Assembly: GCA_963837515.1 (NCBI GenBank)
Contig: CAWINT010000006.1
Span: forward strand, 682,001 to 746,000
Direction: 5' to 3'
DNA: 64,000 bases
From: RYN-230 sp963837515
GTDB taxonomy: Bacteria > Actinomycetota > Actinomycetes > Streptosporangiales > Streptosporangiaceae
Below, piece by piece: positions 34,165 to 42,236 of this stretch (within the stretch, counting starts at the first letter, position 1; every line of letters begins with the position of its first letter). The notes beneath the pieces were generated by a model that was not told the origin of the DNA, searched no databases, and worked only from the letters and a program-made list of their open reading frames with translations. The position numbers were made by a program, and so were the translations under genes.

Positions 34165-34905
34165 TTACCGGGCCGTGTGGATCCAGTCCTGGTAGTGCGC
34201 GGTTGCCAGATGTGCGTCCGGGCCTGCGGTGAGCACATCGCCGGTGACGCCCGCGAAGGTGCCGGCCGTGTCGTCGGTGATCACGGTCCGGTTGTCCTGC
34301 TGTGCTGCCAGGGTGACCCGGCCGAGTTCGTCGAGCGGGAAGACATCCGGGCCGGCAACGTTCCATATGGCCCGCAGCGGGGTGCCGGTGGAGACCCCGG
34401 CGACCGCGTCGGCGACGTCGGCGGCGGCGATCGGCTGGAGGCGGGTAGCGGGCAGGCGAACGGTGGTGTCGTCAGAGGTCTCGGCCACGAGCGTGTCCAT
34501 GAATTCGAAGAACTGGGTGGCGCGGACGATGGAGTACGGCGTGGGCCCCTGGCGGAGCAGGTCCTCCTGCAGGGTCTTGGCACGGTAATAAACCAGTTGG
34601 GGCACCTGGTCCACGCCGACGATCGAGAGGACCACCTGATGCCGGACACCGGCACGTTCCCCCGCGGCCAGCAGGTTGTTCATGGAGGTGCGGAAGAAAT
34701 CCAGGGACGCCTCGTCGAATGTCGGCGAGTTCGCCACGTTGACCGCGACCTCGGTGCCTTCCAGCGCCTGGTCCAGCCCTTTGCCCGTGATCAGATCAAG
34801 GCCGGTGGACAGTGCCGCCGGGACGGCCTGGTGTCCAGCTGCGGTCAGCTTCTGGACCACCTGCGAGCCGATCAGTCCGGTGCCGCCGATGATTGTGAGC
34901 TTCAT
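34165..34905 (-). CDS. Atypical SDR, NmrA-like NAD(P)-binding protein
   Basis: 246 residues. The N-terminal cofactor motif is MKLTIIGGTGLIGSQVVQKL (GxxGxxG), then HQVVLSIVGVDQ and YYRAKTLQEDLLRQGPTPY, typical of the NmrA/HSCARG atypical SDRs that bind NADP(H) and often lack the Tyr-x3-Lys pair in canonical form (here YYRAK keeps it). Many are sensor-like or quinone/flavin reductases. ATG 34905 behind GGAGGAAAG. Isolated gene. Confidence 0.85.
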   Translation of the reverse strand: MKLTIIGGTGLIGSQVVQKLTAAGHQAVPAALSTGLDLITGKGLDQALEGTEVAVNVANSPTFDEASLDFFRTSMNNLLAAGERAGVRHQVVLSIVGVDQVPQLVYYRAKTLQEDLLRQGPTPYSIVRATQFFEFMDTLVAETSDDTTVRLPATRLQPIAAADVADAVAGVSTGTPLRAIWNVAGPDVFPLDELGRVTLAAQQDNRTVITDDTAGTFAGVTGDVLTAGPDAHLATAHYQDWIHTAR

Positions 34906-35046
34906 GTCTCTTTCCTCCCTCAGCGTGCCACGCCCGGGCCCGGCGGCGGGGCCGCCGGGACCGGCAGGTCTAGGTCTGGCCAGCCGGGCAAGGAGGCGAA
35001 CAGGTTAGCGTTGACCTTGTCCTGGAGTGCGGCGGTGAAGTCCGGC

Positions 35047-35379
35047 CTAAGCGGGCTCGTACCGCTCACCGAGGGATCTGGCGACCTCAGCCATGAACGG
35101 TGGTGAACAGGAGCCCATCTCTTTGACCTCGGCAAAGTTGTCGAAGAGCCACAGCGGGCCGGCCTCCGCCGTCTCGCCGGGATACAGCGGCTGGCCGAAG
35201 ACGGCTATGGCTGCCGCGTCGCTGATCCAGGCAGTCTGGCCGCTGTCGTCGGCAACCTGCCAGCCCTCAAAGATCAGCCGGCCCCCGCCGCCGTAGATGC
35301 GGATCTCCCGGGCCGTCGCGCCTTCACCGCTGACCACGACGCGCTCGTACTCATGGTGGACCTTGTTGTCATCGCCCAT
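35047..35379 (-). CDS. Hypothetical 110-residue protein
   Basis: Soluble, mostly beta: REIRIYGGGGRLIFEGWQVA, QTAWISDAAAIAVFGQPLY, LWLFDNFAEVKEMG. ATG 35379 behind GGAAG. No family recognised. The interval 34906-35046 between it and the NmrA-like gene contains a short Pro-rich reading frame I could not validate. Confidence 0.5.
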   Translation of the reverse strand: MGDDNKVHHEYERVVVSGEGATAREIRIYGGGGRLIFEGWQVADDSGQTAWISDAAAIAVFGQPLYPGETAEAGPLWLFDNFAEVKEMGSCSPPFMAEVARSLGERYEPA

Positions 35380-35524
35380 TCCGGGAACTTCCTTCCCTGG
35401 CGGCCGTCACCCGCAGATGGATAGGCGGCGCCGTCCGGCCGCAAGTCGACGCGGAGCCACTTCAAGCATCCTGCCCAGCTCGGCGCGGTCAATCAACACT
35501 TCGGATATGTAAGGAGTCACCTGA

Positions 35525-36052
35525 GCGGCCGGCGCCGACCATCGCGCAGGTATACGCGCTCGCTGATGCGGTCGGCCAGCGGTACCGCGCGCTGATTCTG
35601 CCGGCGATGTTCAGCAGCCTCCACTGGGGCGAGCCTGGGCGGCTTCGGGCGCCGCGATATCGACCTGGAGACGGGCATCGTCCGGGTGACCCGCCAGCCC
35701 AACCAGGTCAGCGGCGGCGGCTTCGAGCACGGCCCGCCCCAGTCCCCGGCGGCCCGCGCTCAAGGCGGCCGGGCTGCCCGCAATTCATTTCCATGATCTC
35801 AGGCATACGGGAAATACCCTGGCCGCCAACGCCGGGGCCAGACTCCGCGAGCTGATGGAACGGATGGGGCACGACAGCGAGCGGGCCGCGCTGGTCTACC
35901 TGCACAGCCGCGGCGAACGCCAGCACCAGATCGCGGACACGCTCAGCCAGCTCGGCACCAAGGAACTCAAGCGAGGGACCAAGCGCCAGAGCGGCCAGTC
36001 CGCCAGGCGATCGGGCACGCAACGGGCACGGAACCGGAACCAAGCCTCTTGA
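35525..36052 (+). pseudogene. Tyrosine recombinase (integrase) fossil beside tRNA-Arg
   Basis: Integrase catalytic domain broken by at least two frameshifts and a deletion. Readable pieces in order, in different frames: PTIAQVYALADAVGQRYRAL, then FSSLHWGE, then RRDIDLETGIVRVTRQ, then FHDLRHTGNTLAANAG (HxxR box) and LRELMERMGHDSERAALVYL (with the nucleophile Tyr). The C-terminus ends 52 bases from the 3' end of tRNA-Arg(CCU), the usual place for an element's int next to its attachment site. It marks a former integrated element whose body has largely gone. Confidence 0.8.
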
Positions 36053-36104
36053 TGATCGTCCGCAACTGCCAGCAAATGGGACCTGACTTGCGAGTTGACA
36101 CGTG

Positions 36105-36177
36105 CGCCCCGAGCGCGACTCGAACGCGCGACCTACTGCTTAGGAGGCAGTTGCTCTATCCGCTGAGCTATCGGGGC
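36105..36177 (-). tRNA. tRNA-Arg(CCU)
   Basis: 73-base cloverleaf read leftward: acceptor GCCCCGA/TCGGGGC, D stem GCTC/GAGC, anticodon stem ACTGC/GCAGT with loop CTCCTAA (anticodon CCU), T stem GCGCG/CGCGC with TTCGAGT loop, discriminator G, no encoded CCA. Confidence 0.97.
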
Positions 36178-36373
36178 CAACCGCCCAGCGCCGCCCTGCT
36201 GCCCGGCAGGCCGACGTGGACCTCCAGCCTAACCGGTCCGTCTTGGTCGCGGGCGGCCCGCGCCGCGCCCGCCCCGCGGGCGGCCCGCGCCGCGCCCGCG
36301 CCCAGCGGGTCTCCGGGACATAGGCTGGGAGCCAACTCCCGGCCCTCAGGCGCAACCCAAGGAGCACACGCGG

Positions 36374-36832
36374 GTGCAGGTACGAGACGTCATGACCCAG
36401 GCCACGATCACCGATTCCGCGTCGGACACGCTGCGGGCGGCGGCGGAGCGGATGTGGCGGCAGCAGACCGGGTCCCTGCTGATAGCGGAGGGCGGCAGGC
36501 TCGCCGGGATCATCACCGAGCGGGACCTGCTGCGCGCGGTGGCGTTCGGGGCCGACCCGGACCGGAGCACGGTGGACGAGGCGATGACCACCGAGGTCTT
36601 CACCGTGCCCCCGGACACGCCGCTGCACGAGGCGGCGCGGGTGATGGCCGCGCGGTGGATCCGGCATCTGCCGGTGGTGCAGGACGGGGAACTGCTCGGC
36701 GTCATCAGCATGCGGGACGTGACCGGCATCTTCGCCGCGCTCAGCCCGTCCGGCGTGACTGTGGAGCACGAGTTCGACCAGCTGGTCCGCGAGCGCCGCC
36801 TGGCCCGCATCGAGCACGGCGACCTGGATTGA
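36374..36832 (+). CDS. Two-CBS-domain protein
   Basis: 152 residues: Bateman module with VQVRDVMTQATITDSASDTL at the start, motif ends LAGIITERDLLRAVAFG and LLGVISMRDVTGIFAAL, and a 30-residue tail. GTG 36374 behind AAGGAG. Same architecture as the protein at 23508 but with a different C-terminus; probably an adenylate-binding stress protein. Confidence 0.9.
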   Translation: MQVRDVMTQATITDSASDTLRAAAERMWRQQTGSLLIAEGGRLAGIITERDLLRAVAFGADPDRSTVDEAMTTEVFTVPPDTPLHEAARVMAARWIRHLPVVQDGELLGVISMRDVTGIFAALSPSGVTVEHEFDQLVRERRLARIEHGDLD

Positions 36833-36849
36833 ACCGGCCGGAAACGCAT

Positions 36850-36895
36850 AGCGGTGTTGATTGCCCCCCCAAATAGGGGGGCAATCAACACCGCT
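36850..36895. terminator. 20-bp perfect hairpin between convergent genes
   Basis: Perfect 20-bp stem (36850-36869 with 36876-36895) and a 6-base CAAATA loop, between the CBS gene and the oppositely directed mtnP. It could terminate from both sides; the stem is unusually long and flawless. Confidence 0.75.
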
Positions 36896-36965
36896 CATGG
36901 ATCCACCAGCTGAATGCTCCCTCGCGCCGGGCGCCGGCCAGCGCCGGCCGGAGGCGCCCGCGGGG

Positions 36966-37772
36966 TCAGGGCAGCTCGATGGGCAGCTTGATACCGTCCA
37001 GCACGTTGGGGCACGGGCAGGTCCGCTCCACCGGCAGCCCGCCGATGACATCCACCACCAGCTCACGCAGCCGGGCCACATTCGAGGCGAACACGCGGAA
37101 CACCTCCTCCTGAGTGACCCCCGCGCCCTCCTCGACCCCCGCGTCGGTGTCGGTGATGAGGGCCAGCGCCGTGTAGCACAGCGCCAGTTCCCTGGCCAGC
37201 ACGGCCTCAGGGTGCCCGGTCATCCCGATGAGGGACCAGCCCTGCGCCGCGTACCACTGGGATTCGGCACGAGTGGAGAAGCGCGGCCCCTCGATGACGA
37301 CGAGGGTCCCTGAGTCGGAGAGGTCCCAGCCCGCCTGCCGGGCCGCCCCGATGGCCTGCGCCCGTCCGTGCGGGCAGTACGGGTCGGCGAAGGGCACGTG
37401 CACGGCCCCGCCGGTCTCGTAGAAGGTCTGGGCGCGGCCCCTGGTGCGGTCCACGATCTGGTCCGGGATGGCCAGCCGGCCGGGCCCGTACGCGGGATTC
37501 AGCGAGCCGACCGCGGTCGGCGCCAGGACCTGCTGGACCCCGAGCGAGCGGAGCGCCCACAGGTTGGCCCGGTAGGGGATCCGGTGCGGCGGGAACCGGT
37601 GGTCCCGGCCGTGCCGGGGCACGAACGCCACGGTGCGCCCCGCGACCGAACCGGTCACGATGGGGTCGCTGGGCTCCCCGTAGGGGGTGTCCACCCGGAC
37701 CTCGTCGGCGCCGGTGAGGAACTCGTAGAAGCCTGATCCGCCGATGACGCCGATCTCCGCGCGCTGTGCCAC
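36966..37772 (-). CDS. mtnP: S-methyl-5'-thioadenosine phosphorylase
   Basis: 268 residues, purine nucleoside phosphorylase family 2. Phosphate site IGVIGGSGFYEFL, conserved VPRHGRDHRFPPHRIPYRAN, base-site TAVGSLNPAYGPG, ribose/5' site IEGPRFSTRAESQWY and IGMTGHPEAVLARELALCY, and the ALITDTDAG block. It splits methylthioadenosine (polyamine and SAM by-product) into adenine and methylthioribose-1-phosphate. The substrate could also be 6-oxopurine nucleosides in some actinomycetes; MTAP is the better fit. Confidence 0.9.
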   Translation of the reverse strand: MAQRAEIGVIGGSGFYEFLTGADEVRVDTPYGEPSDPIVTGSVAGRTVAFVPRHGRDHRFPPHRIPYRANLWALRSLGVQQVLAPTAVGSLNPAYGPGRLAIPDQIVDRTRGRAQTFYETGGAVHVPFADPYCPHGRAQAIGAARQAGWDLSDSGTLVVIEGPRFSTRAESQWYAAQGWSLIGMTGHPEAVLARELALCYTALALITDTDAGVEEGAGVTQEEVFRVFASNVARLRELVVDVIGGLPVERTCPCPNVLDGIKLPIELP

Positions 37773-37781
37773 GCGGCTAGG

Positions 37782-38174
37782 TTAGCTACCGGCGGCGGCC
37801 GGCGCGGACGCCGCCGCGGAACTCGCGGTCTCCTTCTTGGAGCCGGACGAGCCGGACGAACCGGACGACCCGGACCCGGACCCGGACCCGGACCCGGAGT
37901 CCGACGACCCGTTGGCGGCGGGCTTGGCCGAATCAGCCGACCCGGCGGACTCGCCCGGCTTCGCGGCCGGCTCCTTCTTCTTGCCCTCACCGGACCCGTT
38001 GCGGCTGTCGGTGCGGTAGAACCCGGACCCCTTGAATACGATGCCGACCGGCGAGAAGACCTTGCGCAGCGAGCCCTGGCAGGCCGGGCAGACCGTCAGC
38101 GCGTCGTCGCTGAACTTCTGCACGACCTCCACATCCTCGCTGCAATCCGTGCAGCGGTACTGATAGGTCGGCAC
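37782..38174 (-). CDS. FmdB-family zinc-ribbon protein with disordered tail (Ruc-like)
   Basis: 130 residues. The first 55 are the FmdB zinc ribbon (MPTYQYRCTDCSEDVEVVQK, then VCPACQGSLRKVF), giving two CxxC knuckles, followed by GSGFYRTDSRNG. From about residue 58 the chain is a Ser/Gly/Ala/Lys low-complexity tail, including a GSGSGSG run. In M. tuberculosis the protein in this place (Rv0991c, Ruc), also next to 5-FTHF cyclo-ligase, is an oxidation-activated chaperone with a disordered C-terminus. Same function here is inference. Confidence 0.88.
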   Translation of the reverse strand: MPTYQYRCTDCSEDVEVVQKFSDDALTVCPACQGSLRKVFSPVGIVFKGSGFYRTDSRNGSGEGKKKEPAAKPGESAGSADSAKPAANGSSDSGSGSGSGSGSSGSSGSSGSKKETASSAAASAPAAAGS

Positions 38175-38239
38175 GGTCCCCTCCTGACTGCGTCCCGGGA
38201 ACGGTTAGCACTCACCTTCAACGACTGCTAAATGGTAGC

Positions 38240-38845
38240 TCATTCCCGCGGCAACCTGGTCACCCCGGCGGAAGGCCGGGCGATCAGGCGCACTGGCTGG
38301 TCGTGCGGGCCAGCAGGCAGGGACGGCAGCAGCTCATGGTCATAAAGCAGCGCAACGACCGGTACTGGCGCACCGACCCGCGCCAGTGCGCGGTCGTACG
38401 AACCGCCGCCACGGCCGAGCCGCTGGCCGGACTGATCCACCGCCAGGGCCGGGACGAGGATCAGGTCGGCGCTGGTGATCGCGGTCACGCCGCGGGCCGG
38501 CTCGGCCGGCTCGGTCAGCCCCCGCGGGCCGGGCCGCAGCGAGTCCGGCCCCTCGTAGGACGCCCAGTCCAGGTCGCCGTCCTCGCGCAGCACCGGCAGC
38601 AGCACGTAGGTGCCGCGCTTCCACAGGCCGAACACCAGCCCGTGCGTGTCCGGCTCGGTGCCGACCGAGTAGTAGGCGGCGACCGTGCCGGCCATCTGCG
38701 CCTCGGGCAGTGACAGGACGGCGTCGCGGATCGCCCGCCCGGCGGCGGACCGCTCCTCGGCGGTGAGCTGACGGCGCGTGGCCAGCAGGCGGCGCCGCAG
38801 CGCGGCCTTGTTCCGGTCCAACTCATCCCGGTCCAGCTGAAACAT
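38240..38845 (-). CDS. 5-formyltetrahydrofolate cyclo-ligase
   Basis: 201 residues. ATP-dependent conversion of 5-formyl-THF to 5,10-methenyl-THF. N-terminal KAALRRRLLATRRQL, substrate loop YYSVGTEPDTHGLV, and the diagnostic RLGRGGGSYDRAL (usually GRGGGYYDR). Start ATG 38845, divergent from galU; neighbours equal Rv0991c-Rv0992c-galU. Slightly shorter than some homologues but complete. Confidence 0.93.
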   Translation of the reverse strand: MFQLDRDELDRNKAALRRRLLATRRQLTAEERSAAGRAIRDAVLSLPEAQMAGTVAAYYSVGTEPDTHGLVFGLWKRGTYVLLPVLREDGDLDWASYEGPDSLRPGPRGLTEPAEPARGVTAITSADLILVPALAVDQSGQRLGRGGGSYDRALARVGAPVPVVALLYDHELLPSLPAGPHDQPVRLIARPSAGVTRLPRE

Positions 38846-38914
38846 TAGTTAAAACCGCCTGGAAGGTAAGGGTCCTGGGCGTTTGCCGGGCCGCCTGCGG
38901 GCTAGGGTACGAGG

Positions 38915-39817
38915 ATGCCTGACAACGCCGCTGTGACCAAGGCGGTCGTCCCGGCGGCGGGCCTGGGAACCCGGTTCCTGCCCGCGACCAAGGCGACGCC
39001 TAAGGAAATGCTCCCGGTCGTGGACAAGCCGGCCATCCAGTACGTCGTCGAGGAGGCGGTCTCCGCCGGCCTGGACGACGTGCTCATGATCACCGGCCGG
39101 AGCAAGCGATCCATCGAGGACCACTTCGACCGTAACTATGAACTGGAAGAGGCCCTGGCCGCCAAGGGCGACGAGGAGGGACTCGCGCTGATCCGCGAGT
39201 CCAAGGAACTGGCCACGGTGCACTACGTGCGCCAGGGCGACCCGAAGGGCCTGGGCCACGCGGTGCTGCGCGCCGCCAAGCACGTCGGGCGCGAACCCTT
39301 CGCGGTACTGCTCGGCGACGACTTCATCCACCCCGACGATGGCCTGCTGCCCCGGATGCTCGAAGTCCGGGCCCGGATGGGCGGGAGTGTCATCGCGCTG
39401 ATGGAGGTCGACTCCGACCAGGTGTCCAGCTACGGCGTGGCGGCCATCGAGCCGACCGGCGAGGACGACGTGGTCCGGATCACCGACCTGGTGGAGAAGC
39501 CGGCCGCGGAGGACGCGCCCAGTAACTGGATCATCATCGGCCGGTACGTCTGCGACCCGGCCGTGTTCGGCGTGCTGGAGCGGACCCCGCCGGGACGCGG
39601 CGGCGAGATCCAGCTCACCGACGCGCTCAAGGAACTCGCCGAGACCGACCCGGCCGACGGGGGCGGCGTGTACGGGGTGCTGTTCCGCGGCCGCCGCTAC
39701 GACACCGGGGACAAGGTCGAGTACCTGCGCACCGTGGTCCAGTTCGCCTGCGAGCGGCCCGATGTGGCACCGGAGTTCGTGCCCTGGCTCCGCAAGTACA
39801 TCGACAACCTGAGATGA
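38915..39817 (+). CDS. galU: GalU, UTP-glucose-1-phosphate uridylyltransferase
   Basis: 300 residues. Nucleotidyltransferase motif VPAAGLGTRFLPATKATPKE, then VVDKPAIQYVVEEAV, LLGDDFIHPDDG (metal Asp), SYGVAAIEPTG and LVEKPAAEDAPSNWIIIGRY. Makes UDP-glucose for cell wall and exopolysaccharide. Its last bases overlap the moeA start (ATGA). Confidence 0.97.
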   Translation: MPDNAAVTKAVVPAAGLGTRFLPATKATPKEMLPVVDKPAIQYVVEEAVSAGLDDVLMITGRSKRSIEDHFDRNYELEEALAAKGDEEGLALIRESKELATVHYVRQGDPKGLGHAVLRAAKHVGREPFAVLLGDDFIHPDDGLLPRMLEVRARMGGSVIALMEVDSDQVSSYGVAAIEPTGEDDVVRITDLVEKPAAEDAPSNWIIIGRYVCDPAVFGVLERTPPGRGGEIQLTDALKELAETDPADGGGVYGVLFRGRRYDTGDKVEYLRTVVQFACERPDVAPEFVPWLRKYIDNLR

Positions 39818-41046
39818 CCCACCCGGAGCCGGCCGCCGCCCTGATCCCGGTGGACGAGCACCGCGACGAGGTGCTGCACGCCATCGCGCCGCTGCGGCCG
39901 GTGCGGCTGCCGCTGGCCGACGCGGACGGCAGCGTGCTGGCGCAGGACGTGCTGGCCGCGACCCCGCTGCCGTCGTTCGACAACTCGGCCATGGACGGCT
40001 ATGCGGTCCGGGCCGCCGACCTGGCCGGTGCGTCGGAGAGCTCGCCGGTCCGGCTGCCGGTGACCGGTGAGATCCCCGCCGGCGACACCGGGCACTACCG
40101 GGTCGAGGCCGGCACCGCCCTGCGGATCATGACCGGCGCGCTGCTGCCGGACGGGGCGGACGCCGTGATCCCGGTGGAACTGACCGACGCGGGCCGGGAG
40201 ACGGTCACCCTGCGCCAGACGGTACCGGCGGGCAACGCGGTGCGCCGCCGCGGCGATGACGTGGCGGCAGGAACGCTGCTGCTGGCGGCAGGGACCCCGA
40301 TTGGTGCCGTTGAGCTGGCTGTGCTCGCGGCGTCGGGGCAGGGGTCCGTGCTGGCCCGCCCACGGCCACGGGTGGCGGTCGTCTCGACCGGCAACGAGCT
40401 GGCCGAGCCCGGCACGCCGCTGGTGCCCGGGCAGATCTGGGAGTCGAACAGCTTCATGCTCGCGGCGGCGGCCCGGCAGGCCGGGGCGATCGCGGAGCGG
40501 CACCGGCTGCCGGACGACCCGGGCGCGGTGCTGGCCCGGCTGGAGGAACTGCTGCCGCACGCCGACCTGCTGGTCACCAGCGGCGGGGTGAGCATGGGCG
40601 GCGAGCACGACGTGGTCAAAGCGGCCCTGTCCAAACTGGGCACGGTCACGTTCCGCAAGGTCGCCATGCAGCCCGGGATGCCGCAGGGGTTCGGGGTGCT
40701 GGGGCCCGGGCGGCGGCCGATCTTCACCCTGCCGGGCAACCCGGTCAGCGCCTACGTATCGTTCCTGCTGTTCGCCCGGCCCGCGCTGGCGGCGCTGCAG
40801 GGCCGCCCCGAGACGCGGCTGCACCGGGTCAGCGCCGCGCTGGCCGGCCCGGTGCGGTCCCCGGCCGGGAAGCGGTCCTACCTGCGCGGCCGCCTCGACC
40901 CGGCGGAGGCCACGGTGATCCCGCTGAGCGGCCAGTCGTCGCACCAGCTCGGGGCGCTGGCCCGGGCGAACGCGCTGATCATCGTGCCGGAGCCGGTGAC
41001 CCGGCTGGAGGACGGCGCGGGGGTGGACGTACTGTGCCTGCCATGA
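39814..41046 (+). CDS. moeA: MoeA, molybdopterin molybdotransferase
   Basis: 410 residues. Domain I/II with PLPSFDNSAMDGYAVRAADL, domain III MoCF-type with VVSTGNELAEPGTPLVPGQI and TSGGVSMGGEHDVVK, LPGNPVSAYVSF, and domain IV. Inserts molybdenum into adenylated molybdopterin, finishing Moco. It is the first of three overlapping Moco genes (moeA-moaC-mogA) coupled to galU by a 4-base overlap. Confidence 0.96.
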   Translation: MTHPEPAAALIPVDEHRDEVLHAIAPLRPVRLPLADADGSVLAQDVLAATPLPSFDNSAMDGYAVRAADLAGASESSPVRLPVTGEIPAGDTGHYRVEAGTALRIMTGALLPDGADAVIPVELTDAGRETVTLRQTVPAGNAVRRRGDDVAAGTLLLAAGTPIGAVELAVLAASGQGSVLARPRPRVAVVSTGNELAEPGTPLVPGQIWESNSFMLAAAARQAGAIAERHRLPDDPGAVLARLEELLPHADLLVTSGGVSMGGEHDVVKAALSKLGTVTFRKVAMQPGMPQGFGVLGPGRRPIFTLPGNPVSAYVSFLLFARPALAALQGRPETRLHRVSAALAGPVRSPAGKRSYLRGRLDPAEATVIPLSGQSSHQLGALARANALIIVPEPVTRLEDGAGVDVLCLP

Positions 41047-41648
41047 GCGACTCCGCGACGGGCGCTAACGGCGCCGGTGCCGCTGGTTCCGGGGCCGGTG
41101 CCGCCGGTGCGGGGGCCGGTGCCGCCGGTGCGGGGGCCGGTGCCGCCGGTGCGGGGGCCGGTGCCGCCGGTGCGGGGCCGCCGGTGCTGACCCATGTGGA
41201 TGCGGCCGGGCACGCCCGGATGGTCGATGTGTCGGCCAAGGAGGTGACCGCCCGCGAGGCGCGCGCGTCCGGCCGGGTGCTGCTCGCCCCCGCGGCGGTC
41301 GCGGCGCTGCGCGAGGGCACCGTGCCCAAGGGGGACGCGCTCGCGGTGGCCCGGATCGCCGGGATCCAGGGGGCGAAGAAAACGCCGGATCTGGTGCCGT
41401 TGTGCCACCCGATCGCGCTGCACGGGGTCTCGGTTGAGCTCGCGGTGGCCGACGACGGGGTGGACATCACCGCCGTGACCCGCACCGCGGACCGGACCGG
41501 CGTCGAGATGGAGGCGCTGACCTCGGTGGCCGCGGCGGCGCTGGCCCTGGTGGACATGGTCAAGGCCATCGACCCGGCGGCGGCGATCACCGACGTCCGG
41601 GTCGAGGAGAAACTGGGCGGCAAGACCGGCGTCTGGCGGCGGCCGTGA
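41043..41648 (+). CDS. moaC: MoaC, cyclic pyranopterin monophosphate synthase
   Basis: 201 residues from ATG 41043, which overlaps the moeA stop. Catalytic-site motifs are VSAKEVTAREARASGRV, KKTPDLVPLCHPIALHGVSV, and GVEMEALTSVAAAALALVDM, with KLGGKTG at the end. The first 45 residues are a non-homologous Ala/Gly tract from a 21-bp repeat. MoaC turns the MoaA product into cPMP. No moaA lies in the window. Confidence 0.95.
   Translation: MSDSATGANGAGAAGSGAGAAGAGAGAAGAGAGAAGAGAGAAGAGPPVLTHVDAAGHARMVDVSAKEVTAREARASGRVLLAPAAVAALREGTVPKGDALAVARIAGIQGAKKTPDLVPLCHPIALHGVSVELAVADDGVDITAVTRTADRTGVEMEALTSVAAAALALVDMVKAIDPAAAITDVRVEEKLGGKTGVWRRP
41091..41174. repeat. Four 21-bp tandem repeats in the moaC 5' end
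   Basis: Unit GGGGCCGGTGCCGCCGGTGC plus G, four near-identical copies, frame preserving; each adds GAGAAGA-type residues before the MoaC domain. Length polymorphism between strains is likely. Confidence 0.9.
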
Positions 41649-42193
41649 GCGGCGACGCCTGGGCCGAGGCGGTCGGTGAGGCGGCGGCCTCCGGGCCGCG
41701 CACCGGCCTGCTCCGCGCCCTCGCGATCACCGTGTCCAACCGGGCCTCGGCCGGCGTGTACGAGGACAGGTCCGGGCCGGTGCTGGTCAGCCTGCTGGCC
41801 GCGGCCGGGTGCACGGTGGACGGCCCGGTGGTGGTGCCGGACGGCGAGCCCGTGGAGAAGGCCCTGCAGGACGCGGTCGCCCAGGGCTACCAGGTCGTGG
41901 TGACCACCGGGGGCACCGGCCTGACCCCCGGCGACCAGACCCCGGAAATGACCCGGAAGGTGATCGACCGGGAGATACCGGGCATCGCGGAGGCGATCCG
42001 GGCGGCGGGCATAGCCGCCGGCGTGCCGTCGGCGATGCTGTCCCGCGGCCTGGCCGGGCTGGCCGGGACCGTGCTCATCGTGAACCTGCCCGGGTCCAGC
42101 GGCGGGGTGCGGGACGGCATGGACGTCCTGTCGCCGGTGCTGGCCCACGCCGCCGACCAGGCGCGCGGCGGCGACCATCAGCGTCCGGCCTGA
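41645..42193 (+). CDS. MogA/MoaB family molybdopterin adenylyltransferase
   Basis: 182 residues, GTG 41645 overlapping the moaC stop. MoCF fold: ALAITVSNRASAGVYEDRSG, VVTTGGTGLTPGDQTPEMTR and the LPGSSGGVRDGMDVLSPVL C-terminus. Adenylates molybdopterin before MoeA adds Mo. It could be MoaB by name; the chemistry is the same. Confidence 0.92.
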   Translation: MSGDAWAEAVGEAAASGPRTGLLRALAITVSNRASAGVYEDRSGPVLVSLLAAAGCTVDGPVVVPDGEPVEKALQDAVAQGYQVVVTTGGTGLTPGDQTPEMTRKVIDREIPGIAEAIRAAGIAAGVPSAMLSRGLAGLAGTVLIVNLPGSSGGVRDGMDVLSPVLAHAADQARGGDHQRPA

Positions 42194-42236
42194 TCGATCG
42201 GGGCGGCCCGGTAGCGTCGCGATCACAAACAGGGGA

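Noticed and set aside
34906..35046. Minus-strand frame ending LPGWPDLDLPVPAAPPPGPG
   Set aside because: Proline-rich and overlapping the next gene's 3' end; looks like chance or an unreadable relic.
38840..41050. Molybdenum-cofactor riboswitch before the moe/moa genes
   Set aside because: moeA, moaC and mogA overlap one another and galU, leaving no leader for an RNA element.
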